Assembly (NCBI GenBank): GCA_963770315.1
Contig: CAVYPC010000002.1
Coordinates: forward strand, 62,001-126,000
Direction: 5' to 3'
DNA: 64,000 nt
DNA from: VRUE01 sp963770315
GTDB taxonomy: Bacteria; Actinomycetota; Thermoleophilia; Solirubrobacterales; 70-9
Under the pieces are notes generated by a model. That model worked only from the letters and a program-made list of their open reading frames with translations, was not told where the DNA came from and searched no databases. The position numbers and the translations under genes were made by a program. Below are positions 32,421 through 39,223 of this stretch, in pieces. Position 1 is the stretch's first letter. Each line of letters begins with the position of its first letter.

Positions 32421-34058
32421 ATGGCTCTTCAGACTGCAAGCAAGGCAACGCCCATCTCCTCGAGGTCTTCCCAATCAGCCACTGTCCGCTCTGCCCTCTG
32501 GGCCGCTTGGGGCGATGCGCTCGGTTTCCCGGCGGAGATGGCAAGTGAGCGCATGTTGCAGCGGCGCCTTGACAGTGCCGAGCCGGATGGCTTGCCAGCG
32601 TCTTGGTCGAGGAGAGTTGGAGGGCGCATGGGTCCGACGGTTGAACTGCCTGCGGGATGCACGTCCGATGACACTCAACTTCGTCTTGCCGTGGCCCGCT
32701 GCATCAGAACGACTGGGCGGTTCGACGTCGAGGCGTTCTCAAAGGTTGAGCTGCCAGTCTTCTTGTCCTACCAACTCGGTGCCGGACGCGGGACGAAGGC
32801 CGCCGCCCACGCGCTCGCGAAGCGAACGACGCGCTGGTTCTCGAACTTCTTCGACGAGCGGAATTTGCGCTACGTCAACTGCGGCGGAAATGGTGCCGCG
32901 ATGCGGATCCAGCCTCACGTATGGGCTGCTCGCGATGCCAAACCCGAGACCTATCTCGCCCCTCTGCTGCGGGATGTTGTTTGCACCCACGGCCACCCGC
33001 GCGGGATTCTCGGCGCATGCCTGCACGCATTTGCCTTGTCTACTGCTCTTCATCAGGACTTTGTCCCGGAGCCCGATCGTTGGCCGGCGATGGTTGACCA
33101 CCTTTCGCAGATCGAGCACGTTGTGGCAGCGGATGATGTTCTTAGCGAGCGTTGGTTGCCAGCCTGGGAGAGCGCTGCCTCTCGCAGTTTTAGCGAGGCG
33201 CTGGCCGAGACGATCATGGAGTTGCAGCACCAGATAGAGCTAGCCATTGCAGCGGCAGTGCGCTTGCGGGAGGGTGGCGATGACATCCGAATTTATGCCG
33301 AGTTGGCCAGCTCCCTAGGGGGACTGAGAAAGGAGACTCGCGGCGCAGGAACGACTACTGCCGTTCTGTCCCTTTGGCTGGCATGGGCGTTTTCGTCCGA
33401 TCCGATCGGTGGCCTGCGGACTTCTTCCTTCTTGATCAACTCAGACACCGACACGATCTCGACTATGGCCGGTGCCCTACTTGGCGTCGTAGCGGCTGAC
33501 GAGCCCCCCGGAGAGTTGCTCGATAGAGAGTTGATCACCCACGAGGCTCGGCGCTTGGAAGCGCTGGCGCGAGAACGATCTGCGCCCAGCTTCCCTCATC
33601 CCGATCCGCTGCATTGGCAGCCCCCCTCTTACCTTGCCGACGCACTCGGCCTGATTAACAATGAGCCCGCAGTGGCGGGCTTGGGCCCTGTGCGCTTTCT
33701 TGGCGAGTTGATTCCAGGCGAGGGAAATCGAGAAGAACTATGGCAGTGGGCCGTCACGGCGTATGGGCAAACTCTTCTAATCAAGCGCCGTTCGGAGTTG
33801 CGCGATCTGCCGCCTGGAGCACAGCCGCGGTCACGCCCTAGTCCCATGGCAACTAATGGAAACGCGAAGCCGTCGTCTGATTCACCCCCTGAGCGGTCTC
33901 GGTTTCCAGTCGATCCTGCCCAAGGCGCTGAGGTCTTTCTCTCCCACAGCGATGACGACCGCCTTCTCGGTGAACTTTTCCGCCACTATTCCCGGCAGGG
34001 ACCTACGCCCGCCGCCGTTTTCGCGACGCTAGTTTTCTCACGCCTCTCAGATCACTGA
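32421..34058 (+). CDS. ADP-ribosylglycohydrolase (DraG/ARH family) with C-terminal extension
   Basis: A 545-residue protein. The first ~360 residues form an ARH/DraG domain: AAWGDALGFPAEM, TSDDTQ (81-86), GGNGAAMRI (155-163), THGHP (189-193) and INSDTDTISTMAGALLG (339-355). The SDDT and SDTDT aspartates are the two-metal ligands. Known enzymes remove ADP-ribose from protein or other acceptors. A further ~185 residues are unusual; they hold a proline-rich linker and end in AEVFLSHSDDDRLLGELF. Placed after a DarT-like toxin, it is a likely antitoxin. ATG 32421 follows GTCAGG; TTG 32409 is possible. Gap to DarT is ~90 bases. Confidence 0.82.
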   Translation: MALQTASKATPISSRSSQSATVRSALWAAWGDALGFPAEMASERMLQRRLDSAEPDGLPASWSRRVGGRMGPTVELPAGCTSDDTQLRLAVARCIRTTGRFDVEAFSKVELPVFLSYQLGAGRGTKAAAHALAKRTTRWFSNFFDERNLRYVNCGGNGAAMRIQPHVWAARDAKPETYLAPLLRDVVCTHGHPRGILGACLHAFALSTALHQDFVPEPDRWPAMVDHLSQIEHVVAADDVLSERWLPAWESAASRSFSEALAETIMELQHQIELAIAAAVRLREGGDDIRIYAELASSLGGLRKETRGAGTTTAVLSLWLAWAFSSDPIGGLRTSSFLINSDTDTISTMAGALLGVVAADEPPGELLDRELITHEARRLEALARERSAPSFPHPDPLHWQPPSYLADALGLINNEPAVAGLGPVRFLGELIPGEGNREELWQWAVTAYGQTLLIKRRSELRDLPPGAQPRSRPSPMATNGNAKPSSDSPPERSRFPVDPAQGAEVFLSHSDDDRLLGELFRHYSRQGPTPAAVFATLVFSRLSDH

Positions 34059-34172
34059 GCCGCGGCGAGCACTCGGTGCTCGGCCCGTTTCGCTGCCCGA
34101 TCATGCGAAGTCCTCATAGTCCCTCAAAGACCTCAGTGTATCTTGTATTGATACGCGATACAGTAGCTCGCC

Positions 34173-34691
34173 ATGGTCAAGGATTCCGATGTCTATGTCC
34201 TCAGTGGGCTGCTCGCCCACGTTGGGTCTTGGAGCTACAGGTCGCTCGCGGAGCGTCTCCGTGTTCCGCACGCTGTCGTCCAGCGGGCGCTTTCGCGGGC
34301 TGAGGATGCGGGCCTCTATTCGGCGCCCCGCCGCAAAGTGCACCTCCCTCACTTCGAGGAGTTCGCCGTACACGCTCTGCGTTTCCTGGCACCCGCCCGA
34401 CTGGGGGCTCTCACGCGGGGGGTTCCGGCGGCATGGGCGGCTGCGCCGATGAACGAAGCGATCAGTTCGTCCGGCGAAGAGCCCCCACCGGTATGGCCGT
34501 ATGCCCACGGGCAGGTGAGGGGCCAGGCCGTAGAGCCGCTGCACCCCGCGGCGCCCGAGGCTGTTGGGGAGTGGTCGGACCTGGGTGAAATCCTGGCTCT
34601 ACTCGACAGTCTGCGGGTCGGTGACGCTCGGGTCCGGAATGTGGCTGGGGATTTCCTTTCAGCGAGGCTCCATAGCCTCGCCGCTGGGTAG
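34173..34691 (+). CDS. Winged-helix DNA-binding protein
   Basis: A 172-residue protein. The N-terminal ~60 residues form a winged helix (VLSGLLAHVGSWSYRSLAER, LRVPHAVVQRALSRAEDAG, LYSAPRRKVH). The rest is a mostly helical region with the segment PVWPYAHGQVRGQAVEPLHP and the tail LLDSLRVGDARVRN. Similar proteins are, as I recall, often found beside nucleotidyltransferase-type toxin genes in actinobacteria; here none follows. It may regulate the defence cassette or the toxin-antitoxin pair. The preceding TTGTATTGATACGCGATACA (34142-34161) is a palindrome-rich promoter candidate. Confidence 0.62.
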   Translation: MVKDSDVYVLSGLLAHVGSWSYRSLAERLRVPHAVVQRALSRAEDAGLYSAPRRKVHLPHFEEFAVHALRFLAPARLGALTRGVPAAWAAAPMNEAISSSGEEPPPVWPYAHGQVRGQAVEPLHPAAPEAVGEWSDLGEILALLDSLRVGDARVRNVAGDFLSARLHSLAAG

Positions 34692-34752
34692 CACGATGTC
34701 GCGGTTTGGCCCAGTCGGTTGCGCCAGCAACATTTCGTAATACAATTCTCTC

Positions 34753-34989
34753 GTGGAGATCCATTCGTCGGCGCGAAAGCACGGAGTCGACGAGGAGGAC
34801 ATCGAGCACGTGATCGACAATGCGATGGCCATCGACGACCAAGACGACGATACGCGGCTCTATCTCGGGCCCGCGCGAAACGCCGGACTGCTCGAGGTGG
34901 TCACGCTCGTTGGCGAAGATGGTTCGGAGTTGGTGATCCACGCGATGACGATGAGACCAAAATACCGGCGACTGCTCCCGGGAGATTGA
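34753..34989 (+). CDS. Small toxin-like protein (BrnT/RelE-fold type)
   Basis: A 78-residue protein. It begins IHSSARKHGVDEEDIEHVID, followed by a beta-rich part (RLYLGPARNAGLLEVVTLV) and ends HAMTMRPKYRRLLPGD. The ARKHGV...I.H...LGP...LEVV...HAMxMRPKYRxLL pattern is common in actinobacterial small toxins followed by a ribbon-helix-helix antitoxin. RNase activity is inferred from the fold class only. GTG start; the antitoxin begins two bases after the stop. Confidence 0.68.
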   Translation: MEIHSSARKHGVDEEDIEHVIDNAMAIDDQDDDTRLYLGPARNAGLLEVVTLVGEDGSELVIHAMTMRPKYRRLLPGD

Positions 34990-34991
34990 AG

Positions 34992-35270
34992 ATGGCAAAG
35001 AAGAACTACGGCAAGACCGCCAGCGGCAAGCCGATCACCGACGACCTGATCGACCGACTCGCCAAGAAGGCCGAGGCCGGGTACGACGTTGAGGAGACGT
35101 TGAAGCGACGGCGAGGTAGACCGACGATCGGCTCAGCTCCGGCCAAGGTGGAGTCCGTGCGCCTCGATCCGGAGTTGCGCGACGCCCTTGACCGTCGCGC
35201 AAGGCACGACCACGAAGCAACCTCCGCGGTGATTCGCAAAGCGCTGCGTCAGTACTTGGCGACGGGCTGA
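34992..35270 (+). CDS. Ribbon-helix-helix antitoxin
   Basis: A 92-residue protein with a lysine-rich N-terminus (MAKKNYGKTASGKPITDDL), a linker GRPTIGSAPAKVESV and a C-terminal RHH/CopG motif VRLDPELRDALDRRARHDHE followed by ATSAVIRKALRQYL. It should dimerise through the RHH, bind the operon promoter and neutralise the toxin encoded just upstream. The pair sits directly inside the right end of element A, a position suited to keeping the island from being lost. Confidence 0.78.
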   Translation: MAKKNYGKTASGKPITDDLIDRLAKKAEAGYDVEETLKRRRGRPTIGSAPAKVESVRLDPELRDALDRRARHDHEATSAVIRKALRQYLATG

Positions 35271-35280
35271 GAGCCCACCT

Positions 35281-35308
35281 CTGGGGCAACAATTGGGGCA
35301 ACATGCCC
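35281..35308 (+). repeat. Paired TGGGGCAA repeats, right end of element A
   Basis: CTGGGGCAAC (35281) and TTGGGGCAAC (35293) are 12 bases apart, the same spacing as at the left end (27587, 27599). The second copy overlaps the palindrome TGGGGCAACATGCCCCA. Candidate integrase arm sites. Confidence 0.5.
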
Positions 35309-35399
35309 CACAGACTCCAGCCGATCCCAGCGGGACTCGATTCGCCGGAAACCGCTTGAAACCGGGCTCCACGTAGCCCAGCCGATCTGCGGGCTCGGG

Positions 35400-35444
35400 C
35401 TACGAAACCGAAGGTCACAGGTTCGAATCCTGTCGGGCGCGTTC
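35400..35444 (+). repeat. tRNA-Arg 3'-end duplicate (att copy 2)
   Basis: Forty-five bases identical to tRNA-Arg from the anticodon loop (CTACGAAACCGAAGG) through the T-arm and acceptor to GCGCGTTC. It lacks the 5' half of the tRNA. It is the junction between elements A and B. The ~60 bases before it (from GAAACCGCTTGAAACCGGG) recur before att copy 4. Confidence 0.92.
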
Positions 35445-35479
35445 CTTCTCGTTCCGGGTGAGGCCGGATTTTGCCTATT

Positions 35480-35495
35480 GCAGAGCCGTTTGCGG
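35480..35495 (+). repeat. Left copy of 16-bp inverted repeat of element B
   Basis: GCAGAGCCGTTTGCGG, 35 bases inside the att core. Its exact reverse complement is at 44537-44552, inside the right end. In a circular form the two would flank the core as arm-type sites. Confidence 0.65.
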
Positions 35496-35574
35496 GGCTT
35501 CGGCCTGAATCGGCGTTCCGCACGCTTCCAGGCGATTCCGGGGCGTTCCGCGAGGCCGTGGTCTCATTTTGGTC

Positions 35575-35826
35575 TCATTTTTCGCCAGCGGCGAACTTGT
35601 CGGCGAGCTTCGCAAGCTCGCCCATCGAGACATCGAGGGCGGCGGCAATCCCCTTGACGGTCTCCCAGGTTGGGTTGGCTTCACCACGCTCAATCAGCGA
35701 GAGCATGTTCAGCGTGATCCCTGCTTCCGGCGCCAGCGCCTTGAGACTTGCACCCCGCTTGTGGCGAAGCTCGCGGATCGCGGTGCCCAGGGCGGGCTGA
35801 GGGTTTGGGGTCTGGCGTGGATTCAC
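35575..35826 (-). CDS. XRE-family repressor-like regulator
   Basis: An 83-residue HTH_3 protein: LGTAIRELRHKRGASLKALA, ITLNMLSLIERGEANPTWET, KGIAAALDVSMGELAKLAD. It is not the same type as the XRE gene of the winged-helix pair, lacking the LLDGITW tail. It is transcribed leftward, divergent from that pair with ~200 bases between, the layout of a phage-like repressor facing early genes. Likely keeps element B quiet. Confidence 0.78.
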   Translation of the reverse strand: MNPRQTPNPQPALGTAIRELRHKRGASLKALAPEAGITLNMLSLIERGEANPTWETVKGIAAALDVSMGELAKLADKFAAGEK

Positions 35827-36029
35827 AATATGTTCGGAATCCTTGGTAGGCTTCCAGCGTCAAACATAAGTGGGGCCGCGCGAGTGGAGTCGCCGGCCCC
35901 GTGGCGACCGGCATAGGAAACCCAGGCCGATCGCAGCGGGAACGGTAGCGACCTACCGGCTCCAAGAAGCGGCGACCCGAAGTGCTTGCACACGACGGGC
36001 CGCCTGACCACAAGGAGCGTGTACTCCCT

Positions 36030-36314
36030 ATGGCTGATCCCAACCCTACGGATTGTGCAGAGCGCTATCCCGCCGGCGAAGACGCGAAGGCCGAGCGCGT
36101 CGTGCTGGCATTCCTGCTCGAAGAGCATCCTTCCCAACTGACAATCCTTGAGTTGTCGCGGGCACTGAACGCGCATCCTGGCGGCTTCAGCACCAACGAC
36201 GCGGTCGAGCGGGCTGTCCGCGAATTGGACGGCGCCGGCCTCTTGTATTGCCAAGGCGGCTTCGTTCTGCCGACTCGCGCCGCCCGCTACTTCGCGCGGC
36301 TGGAGGTGGAGTGA
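36030..36314 (+). CDS. Small winged-helix-like island protein (element B copy)
   Basis: A 94-residue homologue of the 27.83 kb protein: VVLAFLLEEHPSQLTILELS, LNAHPGGFSTNDAVERAVRE, LYCQGGFVLPTRAARYFARL. The CxxC of the element A protein is not conserved (DCAERYP). ATG 36030 follows CAAGGAGCGTG. The stop TGA shares its A with the next ATG (TGATG), exactly as in element A. The pair is thus an inherited unit, not a chance neighbour. Confidence 0.65.
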   Translation: MADPNPTDCAERYPAGEDAKAERVVLAFLLEEHPSQLTILELSRALNAHPGGFSTNDAVERAVRELDGAGLLYCQGGFVLPTRAARYFARLEVE

Positions 36315-36622
36315 TGCCCATCGAGGTCGCCCAGCAATTCGCCGCGAACCTTCGCCAAGCTCGAAAGCGATCTGGCCTCAGCCAGGAAGAGGTTGGCTGG
36401 CTCGCCTCGCTTCACCGGACGGAGATCGGTCTGCTGGAGACGGGCGCGCGTACGCCTCGGATCGACACTCTGGTCAAGGTCGCGGCGGCCTTGGACGTGC
36501 CGGTCGAGTGCTCTCTCCTCGATGGCATCACCTGGAACCCCGGCAGCACTCGGGCTGGCGCGTTCTCGCTCGCGGCCCCAACCAGCGCTCCTCAGGAGCG
36601 CGACGAGCTGGGGGGAGGTTGA
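36314..36622 (+). CDS. XRE-family regulator, element B partner
   Basis: A 102-residue protein: FAANLRQARKRSGLSQEEVG, SLHRTEIGLLETGARTPRID, TLVKVAAALDVPVECSLLDG then ITWNPG. It matches the element A XRE protein through the HTH and the LLDGITW tail and differs after it. Coupled to the winged-helix gene. Together with the minus-strand XRE gene it gives element B two different repressor-type proteins. The 36623-37044 stretch downstream has no supported gene. Confidence 0.78.
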   Translation: MPIEVAQQFAANLRQARKRSGLSQEEVGWLASLHRTEIGLLETGARTPRIDTLVKVAAALDVPVECSLLDGITWNPGSTRAGAFSLAAPTSAPQERDELGGG

Positions 36623-37044
36623 CCAGCCGAAATTGGTCTCATCGATCCAAAGACCAAAGGCAGATCAAGGAAGAGACCAAGAGCCCAACCAAGCTCCAAC
36701 GAGCAACAGATTCAGGTGTTCCCAGAATCGACCCAGGACTCGCAGTAGCTCCAACCGGGCAGCTACTCCAGCTCCTCCCAACTACCAACCCCGAACACCC
36801 GACACACTGGGAACCCTCCGGTTCGACGCCTGGGCCGCATCTTGTTGATCTCCAAAGTTGGCAAATAGCTCGACGCCGATTTCCTCTGGGCGGCCGCGGC
36901 CGATTGTGGCACGGCTGCGCCGTGCTTTCGGGCCGCGAGTATGGCCGCCCGGAGGAGTCTGACCTTCGGTCTTTCGGGGTGCTCTCAACGAATGTCTGGG
37001 CGAGTTCGGCGATGCAATTCGCCGGTTTCAGCGACAGAGGGGGC

Positions 37045-37242
37045 ATGAGGGAGAACTCAGCCCAATCCGAGCCCCTCTTTACCGAGCGGACCCTCGCCGC
37101 CTATCTGGCGGTCTCAGACCGCACGATCCGCAATTGGATCAGGCGCGGCGAGCTGCCCAGCTACAAGCTCGGCGCCGCTCGGCGGATCGACCCCGCCGAT
37201 GTAGACGCCTTTCTGGAGGCCCGCAGAGAGGAAGCCGCGTGA
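37045..37242 (+). CDS. Excisionase-like helix-turn-helix protein (Xis)
   Basis: A 65-residue MerR/excisionase-type DNA-binding domain: FTERTLAAYLAVSDRTIRNW, IRRGELPSYKLGAARRIDPA, DVDAFLEARREEAA. Size and pattern match recombination directionality factors and HTH_17 proteins. Start ATG follows GACAGAGGGGG. Its stop overlaps the integrase GTG start (GTGA), the standard Xis-Int arrangement. It should bend attachment-site DNA to favour excision. Confidence 0.82.
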   Translation: MRENSAQSEPLFTERTLAAYLAVSDRTIRNWIRRGELPSYKLGAARRIDPADVDAFLEARREEAA

Positions 37243-38334
37243 GGCGCCGCGAGTCTCCGATCAAACGCCGCAACCCATCCGGCGAGATCGTGTGGGTGGC
37301 CCGCTACACCGGCCGCGACGGCAAGCGCCGGGTGGCCAAGCCCCAGTGGAACGGCGGTAAGGGCACGTTCGACAGAAAGAACGAAGCCCAGCGGGCAATA
37401 GACGAGGCTTACGGGATCTCAGACCGCCCCGACACTGTGGGCGGTTACTTCGCCACCTGGACGACTCAGCACCCAAGATCGGAACGCACCAACGCTACGA
37501 ATGAACATCGGGTCAGCCGCGTGCTCGACGTCGATGTCGAGGGCATCGCGCTCAAGGACTGGCCGATGCGCGAGCTGCGCAGAAGGCACGCGCTCGCCCT
37601 GGTCGACCACATGCTGAGGATTCAGGGCAGAGCTACGACGGGCGTCGTCGGCATCGTCCGCTCGCTCTCGGCTATGGCCGAGGACGCGATCACCGACGAA
37701 GTGGCCGACCTCAATCCCTTCAAGGGAGTCCGCGTCCGCGCCGGCGATCCACGAGCCACGAAAAAGTGTCGGCCAATTCGCGTCTTCAGCTTTGAGGAGA
37801 TGCACCGCTTCGCCAAGGCGGCCGGCCGCTATGAGGCAATGGTCCGCGTCTTCACTGACACCGGCATGAGGCTGGGAGAGGTGCTGCCCCTGCGTCGTGA
37901 GGACTTCGATGGCGAAACTCTAAAGGTCCGCCGCACCGCCCACGAGGGCGTGGTCCTTGAGGGAACGAAGACCGACCACGGCGAGCAGGACGCCGGCCGC
38001 GTCGTCCCGGTCCCGGCGACCCTAGCCTGGATGCTCGAAGCCCAGATCCCGACTAAATGACGAGGACTGCGAGCTGCTCTTCACCACGTCAACCGGCCGC
38101 ATGTGGCGCGAGCGGAATTTCTACCGCGATGTCTGGAAGCCGACCAAGGAAGCTTCCGGCCTGGACATCCGCCCTCATGAGTGCCGCCACTCCTATGTGA
38201 CCCATCTGCGCGCCGCCGGCGTCGATGACGCTGACCTGGCCGAGGTCGCAGGCCATCGCGTGGAGACGATGCTTGCGCGCTACACGCATGCTGTGGGCAG
38301 TTCATCGGCCGCGATCAGAAGGACGATCGGCTGA
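37239..38334 (+). pseudogene. int: Tyrosine integrase of element B, frameshifted
   Basis: The first 273 codons encode an AP2-like arm-binding N-terminus (GEIVWVARYTGRDGKRR), the core-binding domain and the catalytic Arg (FTDTGMRLGEVLPLR), ending at TGA 38058-38060. The +1 frame continues DEDCELLFTTSTGRMWRERN, then PHECRHSYVTHLRAAG, LAEVAGHRVETM and LARYTHA, holding the H-x-x-R, H and Tyr residues. The break falls at ACT AAA TGA C, so a +1 shift at a stop codon would restore it. Simple mutation or an assembly indel is more likely than programmed shifting. Starts at GTG inside the Xis stop. Confidence 0.85.
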
Positions 38335-38355
38335 CGAACTGTCCACAGCATGCGT
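38284..38355. terminator. Long inverted repeat at integrase B 3' end
   Basis: Twenty-base arms at 38284-38303 and 38336-38355 are complementary with one G:T pair, around a 32-base interval that spans the integrase stop. The first arm is coding (THAVGS). It probably forms the integrase terminator, or protects the 3' end. From 38356 to 38610 no gene is supported. Confidence 0.6.
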
Positions 38356-38610
38356 CTTAGCGAGCTGATCGTCTCCTAAATGTCCCAGGGATCCCCTGCG
38401 CTGATCGCCTCGACGACCTTCAGAGAGACCTGCTCCAGCGTATTCCGCTCCATGGCCCGCTGAGCCCCTCCCTCTCGTCCAAACCAAAACTACGCCAAGC
38501 CTCGCGCCGGGTTCAGGTCATCGGGTGATCGATCTGGTGCCCTGAAAGCCGCAACGCCCAAGTTTCCAGCCCGGAATCTCTATCCGAGTCTCGACCTAGA
38601 GTCAGGCGGA

Positions 38611-39090
38611 ATGGCAAGCCGGGGCAGCATCGAGAGCGGCGAAGTAGTCGAGCTGGCCGCCGCCAGTGATCGCATCCTCGAGAAGGAGCGCCATCGGCTG
38701 GGAATCAGCATCGCCGATCTCCGCAAACGCGCCGAGATACATCGCCAGATGCTCGACAACATGGAAGAGCAGCTCGCTCACGAGGAGCGCCTATTGCGCG
38801 AGGTAGAGGAGCTCTCCGACCAGCGCCCGCAGCTGCGGATCGAGCGACTCGACCGGCAACTGCGCGGGAAGCGACTGCAAGAGGTCGCGGTGGACATCCT
38901 CCGTCGTGAGGTCGGCGTCGACCGGGCAGTTCACTACCGCGAGTGGTTTGCCCTGCTGCGGGCCCATGGCTTCGAGATCCGCGGCAAGGATCCGCTCAAC
39001 ACCTTCCTCACCGGCGTCGGTCGCGCCGACGGCGTAGAGCGTCTTGGCGGTCGCTCCGGCCTCTACCGGCTGGTCGCCGAGCCAGTCTAG
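38611..39090 (+). CDS. Coiled-coil protein with C-terminal HARE-HTH-like domain
   Basis: A 159-residue protein. Residues ~15-85 are a charged helix likely to form a coiled coil (RILEKERHRLGISIADLRKR, MLDNMEEQLAHEERLL). Residues ~88-157 look like a HARE-HTH/winged-helix module: GKRLQEVAVDILRREVG, VHYREWFALLRAHGFEIRGK and a final RSGLYRL. HARE-HTH domains are thought to sense or bind modified DNA and are found near restriction and defence genes. It lies just upstream of the metallo-beta-lactamase operon and may be its DNA-binding partner. Family call is by pattern. Confidence 0.62.
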   Translation: MASRGSIESGEVVELAAASDRILEKERHRLGISIADLRKRAEIHRQMLDNMEEQLAHEERLLREVEELSDQRPQLRIERLDRQLRGKRLQEVAVDILRREVGVDRAVHYREWFALLRAHGFEIRGKDPLNTFLTGVGRADGVERLGGRSGLYRLVAEPV

Positions 39091-39223
39091 GTACAGCCAG
39101 AGTCCTTTTCCGTCTGGCGTCTTTGATTTTCTCCCAACAACAGATTGTGGTTAGGCACCACCGTGCGACAAAGGGAGTCAGGGTCCGGCGTCGCTCTCCA
39201 ATCCAGTGGCCTGAGGAGGCGCG

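Larger units (their letters stand above)
27476..35444 (+). mobile_element. Integrative element A in tRNA-Arg
   Basis: Bounded by the 3' end of tRNA-Arg (27476-27519) and a 45-base direct copy of it (35400-35444). Contents in order: winged-helix/XRE pair, tyrosine integrase, SF1 helicase, DarT-like ADP-ribosyltransferase, ADP-ribosylglycohydrolase, wHTH protein, toxin-antitoxin pair. TGGGGCAA repeats at both ends look like integrase arm sites. No transfer or replication genes are present, so movement would depend on its integrase plus a helper. Confidence 0.75.

Noticed and set aside
33940..34058. TIR domain at the end of the ADP-ribosylglycohydrolase (AEVFLSHSDDD)
   Set aside because: Only the first strand-like motif is present and the protein stops about 45 residues later, far too short for a TIR fold.
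38050..38062. Programmed frameshift in integrase B
   Set aside because: Not called as such: no known slippery or stimulatory element is visible, and several other genes in the window show single-base breaks. Kept only as a finding to test.
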